IMG/VR virus record: IMGVR_UViG_3300036859_000729
Location: 1 to 51,082 of that record
Reading direction: 5' to 3' (one strand)
DNA from: a virus
Length of the DNA: 51,082 bases
The notes below the pieces were generated by a model. It made no database searches and had not been told where the DNA came from. It saw nothing but the letters and a program-made list of their open reading frames with translations. A program made the position numbers and the translations under genes. Each line of letters opens with the position of its first letter. Positions within the stretch are counted from its first letter, which is position 1. Below are positions 1 through 7,468 of the stretch, one piece after another.

Positions 1-179
1 GGCGATCCAGCGAATGATGCCACCCCACGCGTTGAGGCCGAGGTTGAGGCGGGCATCGGTGGTGACAGCGCTCCGCTGCCCACCCGTCGCAGCGGCAACG
101 AAGGTTACGGGGGCGGCTGCCAGCGCCGCCGTCGAGGGGTGCATCGGGCCGTCGCTGTTCGGGGCGGCCAGGGCCGTCG
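1..179. repeat. Left copy of 179-bp terminal repeat
   Basis: Bases 1-179 repeat at 50904-51082 with a single mismatch: G at 111 against C at 51014. The repeat lies inside a virion gene. Joining the two copies restores an uninterrupted 169-codon frame. It is therefore best read as the overlap of a circular or circularly permuted assembly, not as a physical genome end. Confidence 0.9.
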
Positions 180-387
180 GCGTCGTCGCAACGGTGGAGT
201 GGCGGGCGAATTGGAGGATCGTCGGCGCCGAGGTGTTGGCGAAGCCGCTTACCTGAATCTCCTTCACGTCGATCAGTTGGGTGGACGAGCCGCCCTTGAC
301 CGCCATGTAGGTTGCATTCGTCAGCGCCGTCGTGTCGGCCGTCGCCGTGGGCGTCCAGTTCACTGCTTGGAAGGACCGGTAAGCCAT
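1..387 (-). CDS. Virion structural protein candidate, N-terminal part (cut by window start)
   Basis: The frame begins at an ATG behind a good ribosome site (AAAAGGAGCCAACC) and stays open to base 1. It continues across the contig junction in 50781-51082, which gives a 169-residue protein. The visible part starts MAYRSFQAVNW and is rich in Thr, Ala and Val, with predicted beta-strand character, as in phage head or tail decoration proteins. It has no recognised catalytic motif. It lies at the end of the head gene cluster and before the tail adaptor genes, so a virion role is inferred from position. The two terminal copies differ by a Pro (left) to Ala (right) codon. Confidence 0.75.
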   Translation of the reverse strand, partial: MAYRSFQAVNWTPTATADTTALTNATYMAVKGGSSTQLIDVKEIQVSGFANTSAPTILQFARHSTVATTPTALAAPNSDGPMHPSTAALAAAPVTFVAAATGGQRSAVTTDARLNLGLNAWGGIIRWIA

Positions 388-400
388 GGTTGGCTCCTTT

Positions 401-748
401 TCAGGTTGGGGTCAGGATCAGGGCGCTGGGATCACCGCTGACGGTGAAGCGCCCGCTTCTCACCTTGTCAGCAAGTTCGGAGAAAGAACGGTGGATGTAA
501 CCGGAGGCGAGGGTGGCAGCCTTGCACGCGTCGCAGATGTAATCGCCGCACTTCATGCAGGAGTAGCGCTCCCGCGAGCGCTCCGGGTTGAGAACGGAGA
601 CGCCGCCGCAGTGGCGACACTTCTTCGTCTTGAGTTCGAGGAACGCGCCCTCGCGGAGACCGCCGGCGGGGAGACCACCCCGCCAGGCGAGGGCCTCGGG
701 GATTCCCGGGCTCGCCCGGTGATCGATCATGAGGTAACCTTCAGACAT
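401..748 (-). CDS. Zinc-ribbon virion-cluster protein, 115 aa
   Basis: The start is MSEGYLMIDHRASPG, preceded by AAGGAGACTCGC. A longer frame exists upstream but has no comparable ribosome site. The middle of the protein has paired cysteines (CRHC, CMKC and a final CDAC), which fits a treble-clef or zinc-ribbon metal site. The N-terminal MxxDHRxSPG pattern is familiar from small proteins in phage head gene clusters. The function is unknown. It sits between virion genes with short gaps and is probably co-transcribed with them. Confidence 0.75.
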   Translation of the reverse strand: MSEGYLMIDHRASPGIPEALAWRGGLPAGGLREGAFLELKTKKCRHCGGVSVLNPERSRERYSCMKCGDYICDACKAATLASGYIHRSFSELADKVRSGRFTVSGDPSALILTPT

Positions 749-761
749 GCGAGTCTCCTTC

Positions 762-1451
762 CTACAAACAAGCTTGACCGAGGAGGACGGGGGTGTCAGT
801 GTCCGCCTCCGAGCGATACCACGCGAAGGCCCAGGCGCCATCCGCGGCGGTCGGGAGGGTGAAGGTCTTCGCGGCGTTGTTCCCCGACGCGGCCTGGACT
901 TGGTCGTGGCGGGAGAGGCCGGAGGCGGAATCGTCTTCCCTCTCCGTCATCTGATTCGGGGTGATGGTTTGGGCTACGCCCTGCGTGATGTGGGCCATCA
1001 ACATGCAGTTGGCCTCATCCGTCGTGACGGTGTTTGCAGGGATGGTTATCGTCGTGCTAGAAGCGGCGTCATCGAACGCAACCGCACCGAAGAAGCCCGT
1101 TGCCTTCGGATTATCGTAAGTGGCGTTCGTGTAGTTCAGCCCGGCGTTCACTCCACCCGTCGTCGAGATCGTGACGGTTGCCGGCTCGGAGCCGTTGGAG
1201 ATCTTGTCGAACCAGAACAAAGCCGCATTCACCGCTCCGCCGACGATAGAGAAGGGGCCGAAGGAACCCCTTACGGTGTAGCCGGAGGGAGTGTCCAAGT
1301 CGGGCGGGGTGGCCGGCGCGATGGAGAACACCCCGGCACAGATCGTGATGAGGTCTCCATTGACGTTCGTTGGGAGGGTTGCAGCGATGCTGTTGTTGGC
1401 GAAGGAAGAATCCGCGCCAACGGTGGAATCGCGGTAGGCTAGGGTTGCCAT
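762..1451 (-). CDS. Virion protein candidate, 229 aa, Ser/Thr/Ala-rich
   Basis: MATLAYRDSTVGADSS is taken as the N-terminus because this short leader matches that of neighbouring virion proteins. A start 36 bases further upstream would overlap the preceding gene and shows no ribosome site. The sequence is dominated by Thr, Ala, Gly and Asn with alternating hydrophobic residues, consistent with an all-beta structural protein. It follows the 293-residue gene after 4 bases. The family is not recognised, and a role as minor head or tail decoration is inference from position. Confidence 0.7.
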   Translation of the reverse strand: MATLAYRDSTVGADSSFANNSIAATLPTNVNGDLITICAGVFSIAPATPPDLDTPSGYTVRGSFGPFSIVGGAVNAALFWFDKISNGSEPATVTISTTGGVNAGLNYTNATYDNPKATGFFGAVAFDDAASSTTITIPANTVTTDEANCMLMAHITQGVAQTITPNQMTEREDDSASGLSRHDQVQAASGNNAAKTFTLPTAADGAWAFAWYRSEADTDTPVLLGQACL

Positions 1452-1455
1452 AGAG

Positions 1456-2337
1456 TCAGGGCGTCCACAGGGTTGGGCGATTCGCATTCGCCCAGGAGGG
1501 GTTGTGCCCGGCGGAGGACTTGTCTGAAATGTCGGTAGGCGTGGGGCTGATGTTGGAGTACCAAATCGAGGCAGCTCCCGCCGCCGTCACCGTCGCGTTG
1601 TTGACCACCGAGGCCTCAGCGACGAGATCGTCTGGCCCCGCTGCGTCGAGGGCGGCGGAGAAGAGACGGAAGAACCGCATCATGTAACCGGGGCACTCGT
1701 CATTCCTCCCCGCGGAGGGCTGGTTTGCTCGCCAGTCAGAGGCGCCGAAGTAGAAGGCAGGGGTGGCGCCGGCCGCAGCGAGGTCGGCAGTGAGAATGGT
1801 CCGCTCGATGTAGTCTCCTGGCGTGTTGATGATGTCGGGGTAGACCCGGTGGATGAGGTTCGCACCGGAGATTCGAACCGTCCGCGCCGAGCGATAGATG
1901 GTTCCTCCACTCGGGTTCGCCTCGTCCACCAGGAACGCCGGCGTCATCGGCTCGGCAATTCCATCCTGTCCCCCGGGCACGCCGGCGAGTTCCATGTACC
2001 TGACCGCGCCAGTCCCGCCAGTTCCTCCCGTTGCATTCCCATTCCCGTCAAACGCCCCGTCACAAGGGAATGGGTGGCCGCCGAACTCGTAGGAATCGAA
2101 GTGGAATGTCCCGTCGTTGTGGGAGGACCACGTCTGGGCCCTGTACCCGTCTGCGCCGGGGAGGGAGTTCCACTCCCAAATCACTGTCTGGGCAGTACGG
2201 GAAAGGAGGTTCGCCCCGTCGAACACGATGCGGATGTCGCTCCCCGGCGCGCCATTCGACGGGAAGATGAGCCCCGTTTCGGGGAGAGCTATGATGGAGG
2301 TCCGAGCCGGTGAGGCGACGGTGAAACCGACTATCAT
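1456..2337 (-). CDS. Virion protein candidate, 293 aa
   Basis: The start overlaps the stop of the 111-residue gene in an ATGA, implying translational coupling. The protein contains Ig-like or galactose-binding-like beta patterns such as RIVFDGANLLSR and TVRISGANLIHRVYP. A Gly/Asn/Thr-rich stretch lies near residues 95-110. Aromatic and Asp/Asn-rich segments resemble carbohydrate-contacting or decoration proteins, but no family is recognised. It is probably a surface or connector component, judging from its place between capsid and tail genes. Confidence 0.7.
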   Translation of the reverse strand: MIVGFTVASPARTSIIALPETGLIFPSNGAPGSDIRIVFDGANLLSRTAQTVIWEWNSLPGADGYRAQTWSSHNDGTFHFDSYEFGGHPFPCDGAFDGNGNATGGTGGTGAVRYMELAGVPGGQDGIAEPMTPAFLVDEANPSGGTIYRSARTVRISGANLIHRVYPDIINTPGDYIERTILTADLAAAGATPAFYFGASDWRANQPSAGRNDECPGYMMRFFRLFSAALDAAGPDDLVAEASVVNNATVTAAGAASIWYSNISPTPTDISDKSSAGHNPSWANANRPTLWTP

Positions 2338-2669
2338 GGCATGAAGAAGTATTCAGCCGACCACGCCACGGTCATGCCGCCGGGACTCAGGGCGAGATTA
2401 AGGGGCTCGGTCAGCTCACCCTGCTGGTAGAACTTCCCGGCGCCAATGTTCCTGGCCCAGATTGCCCCCGGCACGAGGTTGATGGTGTAGATGGGCGCCT
2501 GGGCCCCGAAGCGAACCTGGACCAAGACTTCGTCGGAGTTCGTGCCCAGGGCGCCGAGGCAAAGGTAAAAGAGGCGGACCCTTTCCGCCACCGGGTCGAG
2601 CACAGCCGTGGTTGCGGCAATTGTGCCCGAGGCTCCGTTGATCAGGTGAGGGTCCTGGGGAGGCGGCAC
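2334..2669 (-). CDS. Small virion protein candidate, 111 aa
   Basis: It begins with GTG just downstream of the preceding stop and ends in the ATGA overlap with the next gene. The sequence has regular beta-strand spacing (VRLFYLCLGALG, VLVQVRFGAQ, MTVAWSAEYFFMP). No metal-binding or enzymatic motif is visible. The compact all-beta pattern and the location after the capsid gene suggest a head decoration or head-completion protein. No family is recognised. Confidence 0.7.
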   Translation of the reverse strand: MPPPQDPHLINGASGTIAATTAVLDPVAERVRLFYLCLGALGTNSDEVLVQVRFGAQAPIYTINLVPGAIWARNIGAGKFYQQGELTEPLNLALSPGGMTVAWSAEYFFMP

Positions 2670-2670
2670 G

Positions 2671-3078
2671 TCAGTACCCCGGGATCTTGATCAGGTCGAC
2701 TTCCATGTCGATGGCGTAGGTGCCGGCCGTCCACCCAGTTGTGCCGATCTGGATCTTCCCCGTCACGCCGGCCCCCGCGTTGTTGTGGAGGCCGCCGTCG
2801 CAACGGTAGTCCACCTTCCCGCGCCCGGAGAGGCCAGCAAAGGCGACGTCTGCTGTCGCATCCCAGTAGAGTTCGACGACCAGCCCGTCGGTGATGGAGT
2901 ATCGGATCTTGTCCACGCGGAACGTAGTGGGAGTTGCCTGGGACCCGGCGCAGTTGTAGTTTGCCGGATCGAACAGGTCCTGGACGGCGAGGTTGCTCGT
3001 GTCGAGGAGGGCCACCACGTGAGCGCGGATGTTCCGAACCCCCTCCTCGAGCGTTTGCACTGTGAGGGAGTTGGCCAT
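2671..3078 (-). CDS. Virion protein candidate, 135 aa
   Basis: The ATG start gives MANSLTVQTLEEGVRNIRAHVVALLDTSNLA. A helical N-terminal third is followed by beta-rich sequence (VDKIRYSITDGLVVELYWDA). It contains several isolated Gly/Asp turns and ends KIPGY. Similar short proteins are common just downstream of capsid genes in podovirus-like phages, but the exact role is unknown. It starts one base after the stop of the 260-residue upstream gene. Confidence 0.7.
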   Translation of the reverse strand: MANSLTVQTLEEGVRNIRAHVVALLDTSNLAVQDLFDPANYNCAGSQATPTTFRVDKIRYSITDGLVVELYWDATADVAFAGLSGRGKVDYRCDGGLHNNAGAGVTGKIQIGTTGWTAGTYAIDMEVDLIKIPGY

Positions 3079-3079
3079 G

Positions 3080-3862
3080 TTAACGCTCCACTGCGCCGAA
3101 CCAGAAATCGACGGTCATCGTGCTTGAGGCGGCGGTGCCGCTCTGCACCGCGAGGCCCATGTTCATCGCGGCGGCGGGAAGGGTGATTGCGTTCGAGGCC
3201 ACGGCAGGGCCGCGGGCAGGAGGGCTTGAACCCACACCGGATTGGGGGAGCCAGCCGAAGAGCTGCGCGCCGATGAAGCCGTAGAGGTTCGCGTTGCGAT
3301 CGAGATACCACGCCAGGTCGATGTAGGTGGCGTTGGCGAGGGTGTAGGCGTTCGTGGGGACCGCCGTCGTCACCGCCGTGCCGCCACTCACGTTGACGAG
3401 GTTGATGTTGGTGAGGGAACCGGTTGCCTTGTCGAAGTAGAGGGCGTTGGTCTGGTTGCCGGTGAAGGGGGTTGTCCCGGTGGGGAACATGCCCACCCTG
3501 AACGCCGCGTTCGTCGCGCTGGAGAGCTTGAGGCGCGTGCCGAAGAACGCCTTCTTCCCCGCCTGGAGAAGCCACGGGGCCGCGGCGAGCTGGAGGGAGA
3601 CGAGATCCGAACCCGCCGGGGTGGAGCTGTTTGTCGTGAACAGCAACTCACCCATCGCGTTTGCGTTGGTGTTTGCTGTGATCGCCGCCGTACCGTTCCC
3701 CGTCGCCGTGGTGGTGTAGGTGGATTCCTTGACGAAGAAGTCATCGAACCAGGTGCCGTAACCACTCGGGTCCGGCAGGCCGTAGTTGGCGAAAGGTTGG
3801 TAGGGGAAGTCCGTCGAGACTCCGTTGGGGAATCTGGTCGGAGATTGGGATGGGGTTGCCAT
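3080..3862 (-). CDS. Virion structural protein candidate, 260 aa
   Basis: The chosen start (MATPSQSPTRFPNG) lies about 70 bases after the stop of the capsid gene. An upstream extension would run into the capsid gene. The N-terminus contains FGxYGLPDPSG-like and WFDDFFVKE segments. The rest is Ala, Thr, Asn and Gly rich with repeated beta-strand patterns (AYTLANATYIDLAWYLDRN), like concanavalin-type jelly-roll decoration proteins. It probably coats or completes the head. This is inferred from composition and its place next to the major capsid gene. Confidence 0.75.
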   Translation of the reverse strand: MATPSQSPTRFPNGVSTDFPYQPFANYGLPDPSGYGTWFDDFFVKESTYTTTATGNGTAAITANTNANAMGELLFTTNSSTPAGSDLVSLQLAAAPWLLQAGKKAFFGTRLKLSSATNAAFRVGMFPTGTTPFTGNQTNALYFDKATGSLTNINLVNVSGGTAVTTAVPTNAYTLANATYIDLAWYLDRNANLYGFIGAQLFGWLPQSGVGSSPPARGPAVASNAITLPAAAMNMGLAVQSGTAASSTMTVDFWFGAVER

Positions 3863-3930
3863 GGAGAAGTCCTTTGCGGTTGGCAAAAACCGGGGAGCCG
3901 AAGCCCCCCGCGAAGGAGATCGAACCGGCT

Positions 3931-4851
3931 TTACGGTCCGTTCGAGCCGTAGACGCCACGGGGATCCGTGGCACCGACGGTGAAGCGCATGTAGGCCAGC
4001 GCCTTGGCGTTCTTCGTGTCGAAGTCGTTGTCTCGCTGCAGGCCCGCACGCTCGCGCCAGAAGAACCGCATGCCGTTGGGGCAGTTGGTCCGCACGAACC
4101 ACGCGTGAGGGGCGCTGAAGTAGTGGTTCACCTTCGCCCCGCCGGGGAACATGCTCAGGGAACGCAGTGCGTTCACGTCGTTGTTCGCCGTGCCGGATTG
4201 CTGGGCCGACTTCAGGATCCGCGTCGCGTTAAAGAGCTCCTGACGCGGGACGTGCAGGCTCACCGGCATCAGGGAGATGAGCAGGCCCGAATCCATCGTC
4301 GCGCCCATGATCTGGATGCACATGTCTTCGAGTGCCGCCTCCGAGAGGTCAGCCGCGGGCACGAGCGCGTTGGAGTACGTTCCCCCCGTGGCTTGGAGGT
4401 GGCTGGCCGAAACCAGAGCCGCGCCGTCTGCCGTGGTGAAGTAGGTCGTGACGAAGGCGTTGTTGTAGAGGAACGCACCCACCTGCTCCGCCGTCTGGCT
4501 CATCGAGTACGCGTTGGCGCGTGCGCGACGCTTCGAGACGATGTCGTACTGGTTGTCGTTCAGTTCCTCGTACGACACGATGTAACCCAGGGAGTAGGCG
4601 ATCGGAACGTAGCGAGTCACTCCACCTTGAACCTCCCCGGCGTAGGTGCCCGGGGAACCCTCCGGCTTGACGGGGGCGAGGCCGAAGCCGGTCACCTGAA
4701 CGTCTTCCTCATACGCACGGTCGGTGTCGTCCATGTCGTAGAGGTCGGTGTACTCGGTGGGGTATTGGGTGTAGGTTTGCCCCCACACCGCATTGACGCC
4801 CGGCCAGAGTAGTTTCGGGTGGGCGCCGGTAGTGATGATGCCGCCTGGCAT
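3931..4851 (-). CDS. Major capsid protein (HK97-type head protein)
   Basis: The 306-residue protein starts MPGGIITTGAHPKLLWPG behind AAAGGAGAACACC, one of the best ribosome sites in the window, as expected for the most abundant virion protein. It shows features of Mu-like or HK97-fold head proteins: an N-terminal WGQTYTQYPTEY segment, a central YIVSYEELNDNQYDIVSKRRARANAYSM region of the spine-helix type, a LMPVSLHVPRQELFNATRIL strand, and a C-terminal HAWFVRTN stretch. It follows the decoration and scaffold candidates in the normal order for head genes. A GroES-like gene lies upstream in the same transcript and may assist its folding. Confidence 0.85.
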   Translation of the reverse strand: MPGGIITTGAHPKLLWPGVNAVWGQTYTQYPTEYTDLYDMDDTDRAYEEDVQVTGFGLAPVKPEGSPGTYAGEVQGGVTRYVPIAYSLGYIVSYEELNDNQYDIVSKRRARANAYSMSQTAEQVGAFLYNNAFVTTYFTTADGAALVSASHLQATGGTYSNALVPAADLSEAALEDMCIQIMGATMDSGLLISLMPVSLHVPRQELFNATRILKSAQQSGTANNDVNALRSLSMFPGGAKVNHYFSAPHAWFVRTNCPNGMRFFWRERAGLQRDNDFDTKNAKALAYMRFTVGATDPRGVYGSNGP

Positions 4852-4877
4852 GGTGTTCTCCTTTCAGTTGAGGACGA

Positions 4878-5510
4878 TCACGGCGACGTGGTGCCGGTCG
4901 AAAACTCGTGGTTGTTGATCGAGACCCACCACTTTTGCAGCGCGGTGAAGGGCGTGTTGTCGATGCGAAGGGCCGCCGACAGGATCTTCAGGTTCAGCGT
5001 CGACGTGGTGTTCACCGTGTTGTTGTCGAGGAACGCGGGAGACACGACGATCGAGCTGTTCGGGCGGGTGCCGGTGGAGAAGTTGACGTTCCGGTTCACC
5101 GAGGTTGCGGTGAGGACCGCCCCGACGCCGCCTTCTTGGATCTCGAAGATGATGTTCGGGTCGTCGGCCACGGCCACCCAGTAGTTCTTCGTCTGCGCAC
5201 CCGTCGGCCGGACGATGGTGTTCAGGTTGTCGAAGTTGGCATAGGGGCCGCCGGGTTGGAGCTGGCCGGACTGGGAGATCCCGATCGCGACCACGACGCC
5301 TCGGACGGCGGCGCCGGCAGTGGCGAGCTTGACGGCGGGAACGCCGAAGGAATCGGCGTTGGCCGAAGCGACGGTGGTGACTGGGTCACCGACCCAGAGT
5401 TGCGCGGTCTCCGCGGCGAGGTACGAGTACAGGTTTGCCTGACCGTTCCACGGGGAGCCATCGCGGTACTTCACGGGCACTAGGCCCGCGATGGCGCTGA
5501 CGTTTGGCAT
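4878..5510 (-). CDS. Head decoration or capsid-associated protein, 210 aa
   Basis: The start is MPNVSAIAGLVPVKYRDG behind TTAGGAGGCGTAA, a strong ribosome site. It is Ala/Val/Asn/Thr rich and resembles capsid-associated proteins that precede Mu-like head genes in podoviruses, including the VPVKYRDGSPWNGQANLY opening and the YWVAVADDPN strand. It lies directly upstream of the major capsid gene with a short gap. A role in stabilising the head is inferred from position and composition. Confidence 0.75.
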   Translation of the reverse strand: MPNVSAIAGLVPVKYRDGSPWNGQANLYSYLAAETAQLWVGDPVTTVASANADSFGVPAVKLATAGAAVRGVVVAIGISQSGQLQPGGPYANFDNLNTIVRPTGAQTKNYWVAVADDPNIIFEIQEGGVGAVLTATSVNRNVNFSTGTRPNSSIVVSPAFLDNNTVNTTSTLNLKILSAALRIDNTPFTALQKWWVSINNHEFSTGTTSP

Positions 5511-5519
5511 TTACGCCTC

Positions 5520-6044
5520 CTAACGTTTGGGTTGAAAAAGGTTCCGATTCCCAGCGTCCTTGGGCACGTAGCGATTCTTCGTGTCCACGTCACCGGAGAT
5601 ACCTTCGGTGAAGCCTTGGTCGCCGCGGAGTGTAGCTGCAACACGTTCGTTTCTTTGGGCCAGGGTCGCCTGATCCTGCTCCCACAACTCGAGAGGGAGC
5701 TTCATGAGGTAGAGGCGGCCGGCTTCCTTCCCGTCCTCCGAGAGGCCGGAAATTTGACTGATCCGACTCCCCAGGTCGGTGTTGCCGTTGGAATCTTCGC
5801 CGTTCGCGAGGCCCCAGGTGTTGAGATCGACCTCCCCTTGATTGACGAAGGAGTACCCGGCACGCATCGCCTGTGCAATACGGTCGGGGCGGCCTAGCAT
5901 CCAGTGGAGGTGATACCCGGGGATCTCGGGCACGGCGAGTTTCTGTTGCGGCACCGACATGGGGATACGGGTGCGCTCGGGCTTCGCCGTCGCCGGCGCG
6001 TTCGAGGGGTTGGCTTGGGCAAGGCGTTCTTGAATGGTGGTCAT
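5520..6044 (-). CDS. Head cluster protein of unknown function, 174 aa
   Basis: The start MTTIQERLAQANPSN overlaps the stop of the scaffold candidate in an ATGA. The first 40 residues are Ala/Pro/Lys rich and probably disordered. The middle contains IPGYHLHWMLGRPDRIAQAM, a compact segment I associate with phage head-cluster proteins encoded next to scaffolds. The C-terminus is acidic and polar, then ends NRNLFQPKR. Its position between scaffold and decoration genes suggests a virion assembly or minor head role, but no function can be assigned from sequence alone. Confidence 0.7.
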   Translation of the reverse strand: MTTIQERLAQANPSNAPATAKPERTRIPMSVPQQKLAVPEIPGYHLHWMLGRPDRIAQAMRAGYSFVNQGEVDLNTWGLANGEDSNGNTDLGSRISQISGLSEDGKEAGRLYLMKLPLELWEQDQATLAQRNERVAATLRGDQGFTEGISGDVDTKNRYVPKDAGNRNLFQPKR

Positions 6045-6883
6045 GCTGCTTCTCCGGCGAAGTACTGCTCGACGAAGTGGGCTTCCCATTCCGCCTTGGT
6101 TTTGAAGGCCCGGTTGGGGCCGACCATTTGTTTGGCTTCCTTGTCGATCTGGGCCCGGGCCTCGGCGGGGAGGTCGGCCACGCCGCGCTTCCCGTCCCTG
6201 TGTCCATCCCCCGCGCCACCGCGAGAGGGTTCGACTTTGCCCGGACCACGGGGGCGGGCCTTCATGTTGAAGGTTTCCTCAGCCGCCTCGGTGATCTTGT
6301 CGAAGAAGGCGCGGCCGGTCGAAGTGTCGCCGTCCTTGCGCAGCTTCTCCGCGATCGCCACTGCAGCGGCGGCCTTGACGGGGTCCTGAAGCCACGGGTT
6401 GTCCACGATCCAGGCTTGGTACGTCGGATCCTGAACGGGGTCGGCAGCTTTCTTCGTCGGCCCATCCTTCTTTGCCGGAGCAGGAGCCTCGGCCGCGTCG
6501 AGCGTCTTGTCGATCTGGCGGAGGTCGTCTTCCAGATCCACTGCCGCGTCGTGGTCGCCATCCTTGCGGGCCTTCTTCAGCTGCTCTAGGACGCGGACTC
6601 GCTCGGCCTTCACCTGCCGTTTCGTCTCTTCGATGGAGGAGGACTTGAGGGTCTCGACCGACTCGCGGAGTTCGTTCAAGCTGGTCTCGAGACCCTGGCG
6701 TTGGCGGCGCTCGCCTTCCAGCTCCTGTTGCAGCCGGCGGTTGTTTGCCTTGAGAAGCGGCATGACCGTCTCCCCGCGGCTCACGTACTCGGCGGCATCG
6801 ACCCACTTCTCAGGGTCGCCCTTGAATTGTTCCTTCGGCGCCCAGCCCATCGAGCGGGCGGTGGCTTCGACATCTTCACTCAT
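6041..6883 (-). CDS. Scaffolding protein candidate, 280 aa, coiled coil
   Basis: The N-terminus (MSEDVEATARSMGWAPKEQF) contains the short W-x-PKEQFKGDPEKWVDA module common at the start of phage scaffold-like proteins. Residues about 45-160 form a long charged coiled coil (ANNRRLQQELEGERRQRQG onwards). The C-terminal third is basic and ends near a VEQYFAGEAA helix. The high charge, helical content and location between portal and capsid genes are typical of head scaffolding proteins. Both ends overlap neighbours in ATGA junctions, so its dosage is probably coupled to theirs. Confidence 0.75.
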   Translation of the reverse strand: MSEDVEATARSMGWAPKEQFKGDPEKWVDAAEYVSRGETVMPLLKANNRRLQQELEGERRQRQGLETSLNELRESVETLKSSSIEETKRQVKAERVRVLEQLKKARKDGDHDAAVDLEDDLRQIDKTLDAAEAPAPAKKDGPTKKAADPVQDPTYQAWIVDNPWLQDPVKAAAAVAIAEKLRKDGDTSTGRAFFDKITEAAEETFNMKARPRGPGKVEPSRGGAGDGHRDGKRGVADLPAEARAQIDKEAKQMVGPNRAFKTKAEWEAHFVEQYFAGEAA

Positions 6884-7227
6884 TTCTGGTCTCCAGTTGT
6901 CTTGAACCCTTCGTCGTGGGTGATGCGGGCAAAGACGTCCGCGTCATTGACGATGCGATACCTTCGCCCGTCGGCAGGGCCGGTGAGGGCATAGCCGCTG
7001 AACTTCGCGATGAGGACGCGGTCGCCAGGGACGGCGCGGGGCGGCTCGTTCGGCCAAGCAACCGGGCCCACGGCGATCACCGTGGCGCGCTGCTCGACCA
7101 GAACCGTCCGATCCTTCACATTCTCGGGAATGATGATGCGGGAGGTTTTCACCTCCGGCTCATAGTATTCCACGAGGACCGCTCTTCCCAGGGGTTCCAC
7201 GCCCGAGTGGTTCTGCACTTCATTCAT
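6880..7227 (-). CDS. GroES-like co-chaperonin
   Basis: The 115-residue protein matches the GroES fold. It has an N-terminal PLGRAVLVEYYE strand and a mobile-loop equivalent at KTSRIIIPENVK with the hydrophobic tripeptide III. These are followed by the VEQRATVIAVGPVAW core strand, PGDRVLIAKFSG, and a C-terminal DVFARI strand. GroES proteins cap the GroEL chamber, and phage versions such as T4 gp31 help fold the major capsid protein. Encoding it between portal and scaffold fits such a role. The start is the ATG after AGGAATCGG, inside the end of the preceding gene. It probably works with host GroEL, since no GroEL gene is present. Confidence 0.85.
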   Translation of the reverse strand: MNEVQNHSGVEPLGRAVLVEYYEPEVKTSRIIIPENVKDRTVLVEQRATVIAVGPVAWPNEPPRAVPGDRVLIAKFSGYALTGPADGRRYRIVNDADVFARITHDEGFKTTGDQK

Positions 7228-7468
7228 CCGATTCCTGCGCTTTCTGAATGTCTGTCCAGTTGATTTGAGCGATGTCCATGTAGGCAACGCACTTCCCAAT
7301 CGCCTGGGCGTTGAGTTGGGCGGTGCCGTCTGCGGACTCGCTCGTTTGCCCACCCGTCGCCCAACTCTCCATCAACCGCATCCGCTCGGTGGCGGCGTAG
7401 AGGCGGAGGAGCTTTGTGACGGGGTCTTCAAGCCAGAGCTTGAATTCTTCTTCAGTGACTTGTGCCAT
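7220..7468 (-). CDS. Small portal-adjacent protein, 82 aa
   Basis: A short, mostly helical protein (MAQVTEEEFKLWLEDPVTKLL) whose first part is acidic and amphipathic. It overlaps the portal gene upstream by 17 bases and the co-chaperonin gene downstream by 8. Such tight overlaps suggest coupled translation. No catalytic or metal motif is seen. Similar small helical proteins often sit after phage portal genes, but the role is unknown. Confidence 0.65.
   Translation of the reverse strand: MAQVTEEEFKLWLEDPVTKLLRLYAATERMRLMESWATGGQTSESADGTAQLNAQAIGKCVAYMDIAQINWTDIQKAQESDE

Noticed and set aside
3850-4812. Rightward ORF opposite the major capsid gene
   Set aside because: Antisense to a well-supported capsid gene and rich in Arg/His/Val without any motif.
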